From Hymenolepis diminuta (Eukaryota; Platyhelminthes; Cestoda; Cyclophyllidea; Hymenolepididae), in contig CAADRB010000031.1 of assembly GCA_900708905.1 (NCBI GenBank), positions 2,912,144-2,976,143 on the forward strand: DNA of 64,000 bases, in the 5' to 3' direction. Numbering within the stretch: position 1 is the first letter of the stretch; the number at the start of each line of letters is the position of its first letter. Below, piece after piece: positions 40,537 through 50,915 of the stretch. Made by a program: the position numbers and the translations under genes. The notes below the pieces were generated by a model that was not told where the DNA came from, ran no database searches, and saw only the letters and a program-made list of their open reading frames with translations.

Positions 40537-43500
40537 CTAAGTAGAGGGATTATCATAACGATTTTTTTCATGGGCCGCTAACCATGAACTGATAGCTTCT
40601 ACTTCAGCTTGACGAGCTATCTTCACTGACGGTGGATCAGCCGGATTGGCACCTCTAGAAACAAAAAAATAGCCATTAGCAAACATTCAAACATACCTCT
40701 ACTTATTAATTTATAAGTAGGTAGAAATGTATGTGAGACGAATAAGTTTATACAACTTTCCTATTTATTGATTAAACTGGGTTAAAACGTAGACATATGA
40801 TAATTTTTTACAATTTTTCACCAATATATTAATACAATTTACCTCAAATCAAGATGATGGGCCCCGCCACTTATCTGCAGTGCAATCACGCTCTTTGAAA
40901 CATCTTTGAGCACCTAAAGTGTAGTAATATTGGGAGATATTTTTAATCAACAAAGATGATGGAACATTTAATTTTAGAGATCCTTACACCGCCCTTCATC
41001 CAAGGGTCGAGGTTTCCATTACTGAAGACAATGTTGCTTGTCGTTTTCCAAACTGAAATATAAAAAACCGCGAAGATTTAAAATTTGTACTTCAGTCTGA
41101 TCTATCGGATATACATCCAAGAAACATTTGAGACATGATTGAGTATCCAACATAACACAGTCGAATTAGTTTAGTGCATCGTAATTTTATCTCTTTGTTA
41201 CAATATTTTTCACTCATTCTGTACTGATGAATGTTCCCCTCTCATTTAATTTCTAATTACTTTTCTTGCATCTCTTTTCCTTTTATTTTTTCTTGGTCTT
41301 CTCATTTAGTAAAGACTGTTATATCATGTTAATTGTATTCTGTTTGTCAGGGAATAATCCCAAGCCTAGGGTTTTTCTGACTAGATATAATCAACTTTGG
41401 GTAAATTTGGTTATTTAGTAAAAATAAGAATCAGAAAGAACGTATAAGCCGAATTAAAGCTAAAATAAAACACTCAAGATGCAAAGAAAATTTTTGACAA
41501 AACTGGAAAGGAGCATCGGAATTAGTATAAGAGTGTAAACAATTCGGTTTCCAGATTTCGAATACTGAATGTTTTCCAGCCCCATTTAACAGCTCATCCT
41601 CTCAACCAGAATTAGCCAGTGTATTCGTCATTCCAGCCACGAGATATGTACCAATGTGTACCGATCTCGTGACTTCGAACTTGGCAGAACCGCTGTGCGC
41701 ATCAGGATTCACATATTAATGAGTTAGAAGTTGGGTTTTTGCAATAAAAATGCAAATGATTACTATAAATAAATCATTAAAGTTCACCTTGGGTGAATTC
41801 TAGTTAGCTCTGCTATGTTAAAAACACGTAAGCTGGCATCACCCTGCCATGTTGTAATTAGAAGAGATAAAAACTTCCAGCCTTTATAAACTAACTCTTA
41901 AGATGGGAATGGCACTATCACTCAATCTATTAAACCTGATCGATTCAGGCGTATCCTTTTCCTTTTGACTAGATTCAAAATATTAAATTCGCCCATGAAA
42001 ATACATACCTACTTACAGCTTTCATCCAACCAAAGGAGCACTTTCAAAAATCTAAAGGCATTTTACGGACAAAAGGGCTTTAACTGCCACTAGAGCTAAA
42101 CAGAGTTCTCGGTTTCAAGACTGAGATGCCGAAATTCACTGTTCCTCTTTCGGCATTTCTTACATTAAAAGCTAATTCAAATTGTAGTTTCGATAAGACT
42201 CTTTATTTAAATACGCTAAATAACTAAAAATGTTTAATTCAATATCAACGTATCAGAAACTGACTCGAAATCGGCCCAAACCCCGTAAGTAGTTGTTTCT
42301 CAGCAAGTTTTACACCGTACTTTTCAAAACAGTAAGTATTGACATCATCTAGCGTCTTTGGCAGCGATGGAAACAGGTCATTGGAGGTGGCATTCGATGG
42401 ATCATAGAGATGGATTTCAGTGCAGGCCTAAAATTAGTAATAAAGGCACCGGAAATGAATATACCTACACGAGTTAATCCAAAAGAAACGGTTCTGAATG
42501 TATTTCCTCAATTTTTTTACGTTCAAATTGAAACTAAACAATCCTTGTCTTAGATCTGTAGCAGTTATTTAAGTTTTCCATTAGCAAAATTCAAACTACA
42601 ATAAAAGTGGCCTCTGCTATTGTTATAATCTAAAACAGTGGCACATGGGCTCCTTGATTAAGGACTTGCAAAATCAAAGTTGACTTAATAAAATTACCAC
42701 TTATGATCCTTGAATTCAATACATAATTATGAAAAGAAGCCAATAAACCAGAGTCAAAACTATTGTTAACCCTTAAAAACAAAATTGTTTGTCATAAATT
42801 TAACCAGTGCTTCCATTAGTTAGATGTTAAAGGTCAATGTAAGCAGTCTATGGCTTAACTAAATTCGAAAGCAGAACATTGGGAATGATTACCCACTGTG
42901 ATTAAATTCCTTTGCGAAAAATCTCAAGATATATCTAACTTTACCTGTCTCTATGTAACTTCCATGTGCGCCGGTGTGGTAGAGGTCAGAGGAAATGAGA
43001 TCAATGACTAATGACCGGAACTGCCGACCGCATTAATTAAGCCTGTCAACTAAAGGGAACGGTAGAAGTCGAGTTTCTCACAAGAAATCCCACGATCTCC
43101 CCTTCCACCCAAGGTAAGTTTTCAAAAATGCTTTACCAAATGGGCTTGGGATTTGTTATATAAGTTTCATACCATAATTTATTATATTTCTATACGTTAT
43201 ACATTATGTACTTAATATATAATAAAACAATAATGGAGTTATAGCTAGTGTTCTACGAATCTAGTCGTATTCCTAAAGGTCACCAACAGGCCAGAATTTT
43301 ATCAGATAAATTAGATAAACCCATTTTTTACATATGTAATGAACCCTTACCTGGAAATCCCAAGCGATCGCATCATTGCCTAATCCACATCCAGTAATGT
43401 CCGCGCAGTCAATATACTGCTTTTTGAAATCGAAACACGATTCTAAAATGCCGCGCAAAGTGAGCGAGTGAGATACTGTGACAAAGAGAGGCCAAATTAC

Positions 43501-46500
43501 AAGTTTACGCACATCTCCGTATGTATAAACACAGTGGTCATTCCCTTGATAAATCATACATAAACAGTGTCCATAAAGGGGCACCCAGACAGGTATGAAT
43601 CAGACAAGCGTAGGCGCGATAAGCTGTGTACAGACTGACTCAAACTGGAAAAAAATGAAAAATTTTGATTTATGTAGGTAGTGTGGTACCTAGGCTCTCC
43701 TTGCTTGGCAGCACGATAAACTTCATTTGAATGTGATTGACCTCCTCCAGTCGTCAAGTATATCTAAACAACTCTTGGCTAAATATAATAATATGCGATC
43801 TATTTAAGATATGTTTCCTCTATGATCTTCTGATTTTGTGTAGGTAATTCCAAATACGTTACAGAAAAATGTGATAAAAAGTTTAAAATTAACTTAACTC
43901 GGAAATCCACGCGCGATTGGACAGCATCGGATTCTGTAGTCATAAGCCTAGCTCTACTATCACTATAATATCATTATATAATCTAGACTGCCCACTGAGG
44001 TACACTATGGCTACGGTTGCTCAGACCCAAAAGGGAGAGATCCGTAGCCTCGTCTCTTGAACAAGAAAGTGCAGAGGTTTATATACTAATCGGATCATGG
44101 TATTGCTTGGCTACTTAGTAAAAGAGTAAGGAAACTTCACCTCTTAGCATATGCTAAGCCATCTGAAACCCTCGTATAATGAATCGTCTATAATGATATA
44201 TCCAGAACGGCGAGTGGGATGAAACACCCCAAAATTGTTCATTTTTGCACCGTACTATCATAGAGCTATGACATACAATGAAGTTACTCAATGAATCCCT
44301 GTGGGAATTCTTGCGATCAAAACATATAACATATAAACATACATCTAGTCCCTTAAAGTCAAACTTTCATCTAGCTGGCAGATGCTCATTAGGGTCGGAA
44401 ATGCATGGCTACGGTCCTAAGTAGGAAAGTAAATGTTCACCTAAGAACTATTCAAGTATATCCTACATTTCTAAGCCATAAAGTCCAGTCTCCAATGAAT
44501 CCTGCCATTTACATCATATGGCTCTGATTACATGCAAAACAAAAGATAGTCCCAACGTTAATCGTGGCAAGCATAAAAATATGGAAGATTCAAATTATTC
44601 AAAAAAGATAGATAATTAAGGCATCACCTATAATGATTCAGCATTCCTATTCACCTAAGTGATTTAAAACTGGGAGCAAGCCAAATTCAAAAAAGCTTTG
44701 AAAATGAAATTATGGGCTGAGTAAGGAAATTCTGACCAGAAATACACTCTTAATGTTAACATTTCTTTTGTTATATGTAGTGACCTTATTCGTTATCAAT
44801 TATTGTGATCCGTTTATCGATTTTATCCTACTGCCTATTGCCTCCTTCAAACAGTTCTTAGTATGACTCATTTTCCAACTCCAACCGCTCCGATTATTAG
44901 ACAATTAATCGATTTCTTTCTTTATTTAACACCTGTATTATGAGATTCACTACCCCACTGAGTAGCAATTTCAGTTTGCTGGTTACAAGGTTGCTGTTTC
45001 CTCCTACTATTCCGTCACCGACTCATTCCTGTTTTGCGGTTGCAAAGTTCATTCAAATGGAAAGAGCACTAGCTTTGACATTTACTAAGCTAGAATCGCT
45101 CCTTCCATTCATATATCTCCTAATTCGATTAATACTATGCATTCCCAATATAAACACCAATGTGCACTTAGATTTAGTATCAATCTTCTTTAACAATGGT
45201 TACATATCACGCATATAAACAACGGACCATATAATAACTATGAGTAATGAATGCTCCCTTATACTTACAAACAGATTATAGTTACCAAAATAGAAATAGA
45301 AAGAGATTATGCTTTCAAAATTATCAAACGCAAGACTTACTCGACGTCCGTTCATATAGTACACCCACAGCTTCCCGCAGACCAGCAACAGGGTTTTGGA
45401 TTCCAAACTCAGTAGCCTTGGCACAGGAGACATTGACCGGGTTGGCAGGGAGAATGGACATGAAGGAACTTGCGTAGGGATAGTCCATCATACTCATCAT
45501 CACAAAGGCATTACGAGACCAACGTAGCATCCAATCGAGGTCAGACATGTTCTCCAACGGAGTACACAGCTGAAGTTCCTTAGTTATATTGTTTAGGCCT
45601 TAACATGAACGACTAGTTGAATGAGATATAAATTCGTCTTGATGTTTTTTGCTTTAGCTTATTGAAATTATGGAGATAAAAATGTTGGACACAAAGGAAT
45701 AATTATCATTCAAGAAAAATAAAATTAATAATTTATTTTTAATTTTGATAGAATTTGCATTTTTGTTAGAATGTGCTAGATTGGATATTTTCGGAGTAAA
45801 GCCTACTATTACGGTGATCAAGTGAAATTATTGAGTTGAAGGATACGGCGCTATTTTGGGAAGTTAACAAGGTTAACAGAACAGTGTATTGGAAGACTGA
45901 AAATCAGTAACACCAGTGAGAAGGCGTTGGTTAAACATTGATGTATATCAATCAAGTATTCTCTCGGACTTTCTTACTGATTGAAAAAGGAATTTACTGC
46001 TCTAAGATCATCAGTTGGAGTTACATTAATGGAAAAATATAATACCGAAAAGATACTAGGAAAATCAGAATTTCATCCTCAATGTTGATAGTAAATTCAA
46101 TGCGAGTCTCCCTGATTGATGTTTAACAGCACCTATTCTTTTGAATGAAGTCTAGGGTAAGAGAACTAGGGTGACTTTTCATAGCGGTCCAAAGGCGATA
46201 TCTAACTTGTTCCAAGGGGGCATAAAATAATTCATCAAATTTTAAAAATCGGCTGCATATATAACAGTAGTGTCAGGAATTATTAAAAAAATTACGAATT
46301 AATATAAGCCAAGAGGTTTTATTGATTATTCCAGGCTAATTAAATTTAGTATAGTAATTTGATTACTTTGTACCTAATTTAGAACAATAATAAGCTAGAT
46401 TAACAGCACTATTAATAACAAATACAATATTTGTTAATTAACTTCTCCTAACATCGCCCTAATACTTGGTTAATTGAATAAATTTGGTATTGTTTAAAGA

Positions 46501-47541
46501 TCTTAGTTCCGCACTTATTATCCTAAAACTAGAATTATATGCTATATTAACAGAATATTATTATCTACCTAATCCATATTTTATCCAATTGAAATCCTAC
46601 CTAATTATACTTGGATGAATTTAATTTAGCAACTAAACAAACTGATAAAATTTTAAATCTTTGCTTCCTTAAATAATATCATTTATAAAATAATGAAACT
46701 TACCACTTGATCCTTCCTGACTCCTTTTCAGAATTTCGGCGTACGCGGCTTGAATGACGGGAATGCAGGATTCATCTGCAGCAAAGTAGACCTAATAAGA
46801 ATTTCTATCAAACTGAGACTATAAAACTAAACCTCTTTAATTGATTCAAAGAAGGGATGTAAACCCTCTTCTCCCGTTACCCATTTAAAGGGAGAGCTAG
46901 CTGCTATAGCTCCCTCAACAATATGCGGGTATCGCAGGCGCATATAAGCCGCAAGCATACCACCGTAACTGAAATAATTAATAAGTAGTACAAATACCAT
47001 ACCTCCCACCAAAAGCAATAACAGAAGATGAAGAAGCATTAAATTCGGTTTTTAAAACTGGAATAAGTTCAGCATAATCTGCTAGGGCTTCCTCAACTGA
47101 TAGAAATCCAATTTGTGGCTGAACGAAGCTATTTTCACCAAATGGTAAAGACACTCCATAGTAACGCTATATTTTTTAAAAAAATAAAACCAGATAACAA
47201 AAATCGTAGCAGAATTACGTGTTCAGCAAATACAATGAGGGCATTGAACATTGGAGCAATGTCAAACATGAAGCCAGTGTTATTCCAGAAAACCATAATG
47301 TCTCCCTCATTTCCACAGTAGAAGAAAACGGGCCCACCGGGTTTATACCATTTATCTGAGGGAACTTAGTAGAGAATAATAATGACTAACCTTCGTAAAC
47401 GAAACGCTGCTTATATGTTGGAGAATAGTATACAAAATCAAAATGTGAAATTTTCTGATCATATGTCCCAACTTTAGGTGGCCATGGTGGGGGAGTCTGG
47501 CATGAAACAGCAGCGAAGAGAAGAAAGTATATCAAAAGCAT
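40537..47541 (-). CDS. DPP7: dipeptidyl peptidase 2-like S28 serine peptidase
   Basis: Complete 11-exon gene, 480 residues. Coding exons: 47541-47391, 47355-47219, 47166-47003, 46968-46833, 46791-46704, 45598-45341, 43442-43351, 42427-42265, 41052-40988, 40913-40843, 40654-40537; all introns are GT-AG and all phases close. Family S28 enzymes release N-terminal X-Pro dipeptides at acidic pH in lysosomes or secretions. The N-terminus (residues 1-14, LLIYFLLFAAV core) is a signal peptide. The nucleophile is Ser151 in GGSYGGM, split by a 34-bp intron; the acid is Asp412 in SNGNLDPW, and the histidine is in GGAHHLDL (about 437-438). MMDYPY, LPANPV and the cysteine-rich TGCG segment favour DPP7 over prolylcarboxypeptidase. 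Several N-glycosylation sequons (NNT, NAS, NIT, NVS, NAT) fit a secretory route. Introns grow from 34-52 bp at the 5' end to 0.9-1.9 kb in the middle. Confidence 0.95.
41590..41720 (+). repeat. possible diverged SINE-like fragment in DPP7 intron 8
   Basis: The segment GATCTCGTGACTTCGA near 41,663 resembles the B-box area of the 33.6 kb element (GATCTCACGATTTCGA) in the same orientation. The flanks are too diverged to follow by eye. Confidence 0.3.
42960..43090 (+). repeat. SINE-like fragment in DPP7 intron 7
   Basis: It aligns over about 100 bases with 52,235-52,350. Both contain a GACCGAC/GCCGACC block, TTAA about ten bases on, a TGTCAA segment and a TCTCA end. It belongs to the same family as the 33.6 kb element. 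Confidence 0.5.
44109..44530. repeat. degenerate tandem duplication inside DPP7 intron 6
   Basis: Two related segments, about 44,109-44,230 and about 44,407-44,530, share the ordered words GGCTAC, TTCACCT, CTAAGCCAT, AATGAATC and CATATGGC/GATATATCC at nearly the same spacing, offset by about 300 bases. This suggests an old tandem duplication of a roughly 300-base unit. A third GGCTACGG near 44,010 may be part of it. Confidence 0.4.
46969..47002 (-). other. 34-bp micro-intron splitting the DPP7 catalytic serine codon
   Basis: A GT-AG intron of only 34 bases (GTATGG at the donor, TTTCAG at the acceptor) lies between AG and T of the Ser151 codon. Removing it restores GGSYGGM, the family nucleophile motif, so the boundaries are firm. 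Neighbouring introns in this gene are 35, 52 and 41 bases. Confidence 0.92.
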
Positions 47542-47552
47542 TGCTAAAACTC
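47542..47552 (-). other. splice-acceptor signal just upstream of the DPP7 start
   Basis: On the minus strand a T-rich stretch ends GAGTTTTAG two bases before the ATG. This may accept a spliced leader (trans-splicing) or the 3' end of a 5'-UTR intron; I find no coding frame upstream to join. Confidence 0.5.
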
Positions 47553-49734
47553 ATTAAAAAGTAGTGAAATTGATTTTGAATATCATAGAAATGGATTGAA
47601 AGTGAAGCCAAATTATCATAACAAACAGAATATTTTAATGTTGGTTGTGAACCTTATTTTGATAAACAACTACTCTAAGGAATATACTGATAAATGTAAA
47701 GCGTAAAATACTTTGACGAAAAGGTGCAGTCACACGCTGATCAGTTAATTCATATAAGAACGATCAGATTTATTCTCTACAAATTGAACCATTTAAACAG
47801 ATTTTGTATAAAATATATAACCTTACATAATTTATTAATTTAATTGCCATGACGTGCAGCTTATCAGAGCAAAAAAATTTCTTAATTCAATTTTGTTTCC
47901 CAAATGTGATAGACATGCTTAATAATTTTCATGTTTAAAGGTTGAGTCAGAAATTTACGAATATAAAAAGTGGCACCAACATCTCATTACCATTTGCATT
48001 ATTTAATTAAATTTCAATTTAGCAACGGTACTTTAACAATTTAAGCGGCTTGAAGAATATTTCGTGATAGATTATTCTCGAAGATTTCAATTTCAGTATG
48101 TTGCAATTTAAATGCGCAAAATTATTAATCACGTGATTTTCGTTTATAGCCATACAATTGTTTATAACTGTTCAAACGATCACAATATCATAATTTATTT
48201 TCTGGGTATGAATTCAATTGATTACTCTCCCCAATTAATTATCACGAATTAGTTAATAATTGAACACCATAAGAAAAGAGAACAACCAGATTTATTCATC
48301 ACAGACAGTCATTTTGTATCGAAATAGGATACTTCAAATAATAACACTTTTTGACATACTAAGTGTAATTAAGATACCTGTCTGCTGTTGATATTTTATG
48401 TTTTTTGGTTGTTCGTACACGTGTCATTTGGTCAGATCTGTAAGGGCTTAAATGCAGTACTTCATGCCCTCGACTGTATTTCATCTTACAGCAACTATGT
48501 GACGAATTTGAATTTGATCCGCTAGACGTGCAAACATACCTCTTCTGTTAACACAAGCAAAGGCTTCATTCATTCAATATTCGTATATTCCATTATACGA
48601 ATAGGCGATATCTTATTATGAATTCTTCATAGCGATAATGTGTGTTTCACTACCATTGAAGTTAATTTTAGAAGCTAGCAAAGTGCCATTGCTACAATTT
48701 AGCACTCTTGTGGCTTTTATTCGGCTCGAACCTTTGATTTGTTATTTTGTGTATTCAAAAATCCATCAACAGCTTATGATGCGAGTAAATAAATTTCTTG
48801 CTTGATAGTTGAAAAGGAAATTTGGATATTTTCAAGATATATTTCTGTCAAATACGAAATATAGTAATTTGTAATCCAGCGTTAGTGTGAAATAGGAATT
48901 ATTTAAAGTAAAATTTAATTTTAGAGTTTTATTTCAGCGCCGGTTTTCTTGAGCTGTAGATGAGCCTATTGCTTTGATTATTATTTTTATTTTATATTGA
49001 ATGGATAAAAGAAAGTGATGCTTTGTATTCTGATACTATTATTTAATCTTTGAATGGATATGGTAATCGACGAGAGCTCCATTTCTTTTCAAAATTGGCT
49101 TTTTTCTAAACAAGCAACATTTTATTCAGCGTATATTTAGTATGGTTCAATATTTTTCCTTAATCCCGCTAGTTGTGCTAATTCATTTGTTTTGGTACGT
49201 TGTCTCATCTGCTATCATGAAAAAACAGAAAAATTCAGGAATCGACGACATTGATTTTTATCGTAACTTTCTAGCATTCTTGCGCCCCTAAAAGAAATTT
49301 GGAAACCCATCCACCTGGCAAATATAATTCATCAAGTCTTCGCTGATTTCTTTATAGATCAACATGTATGTCATAGGTTGCGAGTTAGGAGCTCATCAGC
49401 AAATCTGCTATTTATAATTTCGATATCCCAGTATTCCAGATAGATGAGAGAGGAGAACGCAAGTTAGTTAAGCACAAAATGAACTTTAATTATGACCTTG
49501 AAATATGCTAAAAGACAAAAATAAGGCATAAATTTTATGGGAAATTTTGCAAACATGAATGACGTCATTTTCTCTTGGGGAAATATTTAACATTCCCTCC
49601 TTGATAGGGTAACATTCAGTTAAGTACATGACCAATCGTGTAAATCAAAGTGATTAAGAGGGTGTCGGCAAAACGGGCCTCAAGATTAGTATTGGAGAAT
49701 ACCTCTTTAATGCTTACATAGATTTATGTGCTTG
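47553..49734. other. AT-rich spacer upstream of DPP7
   Basis: No coding or RNA feature seen. The part nearest 47.55 kb should contain the DPP7 promoter, but I recognise no specific motif. Confidence 0.45.
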
Positions 49735-49930
49735 TCTTTGAAGTCAAAGGTCATCAGAGCTCATCGATGTACATCCATTCAGCAAGTGCAACCACCAGTG
49801 TTAAATCTTAAAAATAAGGGCAGTGGCGGAATTCGATTTTCTCGTCAATGATCCAGGGTATCGTCCCTCAAACTATGATGAATGTTGGAAAACCCTCTCT
49901 TAAGTGAGTCTGAGAATTCTTCCAAAGGTT
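49735..49930 (+). repeat. SINE-like fragment (3' body)
   Basis: The stretch from about 49,830 (GTGGCGGAATTCGATTT) to 49,925 aligns with 33,765-33,865 of the best SINE copy. They share the GTGGCGG start, TTCGATTT, the ATGATGAATGTT/ATGATGGATGTT word and the spacing between them. Confidence 0.55.
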
Positions 49931-50005
49931 GTGAAAATTTCCAATATCTGCCCTTTTAATACTGGGTAAAGTTGATCTGCAATACTACTACTTACAAATC
50001 ACAGC

Positions 50006-50460
50006 TTGGACTATAAAAACTACGAACTAATCCATTTCAGCAACATAAGTTTACCGAGTTCAGCAACTCTGCATTCATCAACCTCTAATCACCACATTTT
50101 AGCTAAACTTCAAAATAATAGTTGTAATAAAAGTGAAATTGTTTTGGAGACAGGCTTCAAACGAGCTTTATTTCTAAGCTGGGACCAAGCTTACGCAAAG
50201 AAGATTCCTCCTAATTCTCCTACCCTAAATCATTATTCGAGTCCACAGGTACCAACATGAATCGGAAAGTTTACACAAAATCATGTCTATGGCAAATCAA
50301 TCAAGACGGCTAAATCAGCAAAATCCGCCTCAAATAATAAAACGAATGTTCACTGGAAAGAAGGCAATGTTCTTGCATTATCGACAAGATCACGACCAAC
50401 GAGGACCTTTAACACTGAATTTCTAGATGCTTTAAGGCTAGGATGGTTGAAACGCCACTA
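50006..50460 (+). other. near-open reading frame of about 150 codons with one stop
   Basis: One plus-strand frame runs from 50,006 to the stop at 50,458-50,460, interrupted only by a TGA at 50,258-50,260. The predicted residues are serine- and asparagine-rich with no recognised domain. GT-AG removal of the stop is conceivable but not supported. It could be a decayed gene, part of an unknown mobile element, or chance. It lies between the 3' end of EXOSC3 and the 5' end of DPP7. Confidence 0.2.
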
Positions 50461-50689
50461 GTCAAAATATCATTCTCAACATTGACATTAGATTCAATAC
50501 GAGTCTTTTCAAAGGATCCTTCGAAAAAGCAACAACACATTCCTCTTAGCCGAGTAGTGAAGTAAAGATCCCTATCCTCTCCCATAAATCCAATTGTACG
50601 AATAGTTTAGTGTATTCCTTAGGATGAACTTTACTAACACTTAACTTGGATAGAGAGAAGGCATCCGTACCCGATCTTATGAGAAACCC

Positions 50690-50820
50690 ACATTCTGCCA
50701 ACCCTCTCGTTGACTACTCGCATCACTGGATCTGCGCCGATGAGCATCGAATCCGTGCCCTCCAACTTAGTAGACGCACGCGGTAGCTTATTAGTTTACC
50801 TACTACTGCTCCACAAGCCC
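50690..50820 (-). repeat. SINE-like head fragment, reversed
   Basis: The plus strand here matches the reverse complement of the head of the 33.6 kb element. It has CACTGGATCTGC, then GCATCGAATCCGTG, then GACGCACGCGGTAGC, then ACTACTGCTCC in the same order and spacing. Confidence 0.55.
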
Positions 50821-50915
50821 TGAACTCATAACGAGAATAAAACAAATGGTATCATCGAATTTTATACAGAAGTTTTTTCTGTGGGGTTTTACAAAAGAAA
50901 TAGAAAAAGTAGAAT

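Noticed and set aside
42240..42265. Possible extension of DPP7 exon 8 through LIR and stop
   Set aside because: The GTCAGT donor after the preceding codon gives an in-phase join to the exon carrying SNGNLDPW, which the family requires.
44940..45218. 92-codon plus-strand frame
   Set aside because: It lies wholly inside DPP7 intron 6 and has no recognised domain.
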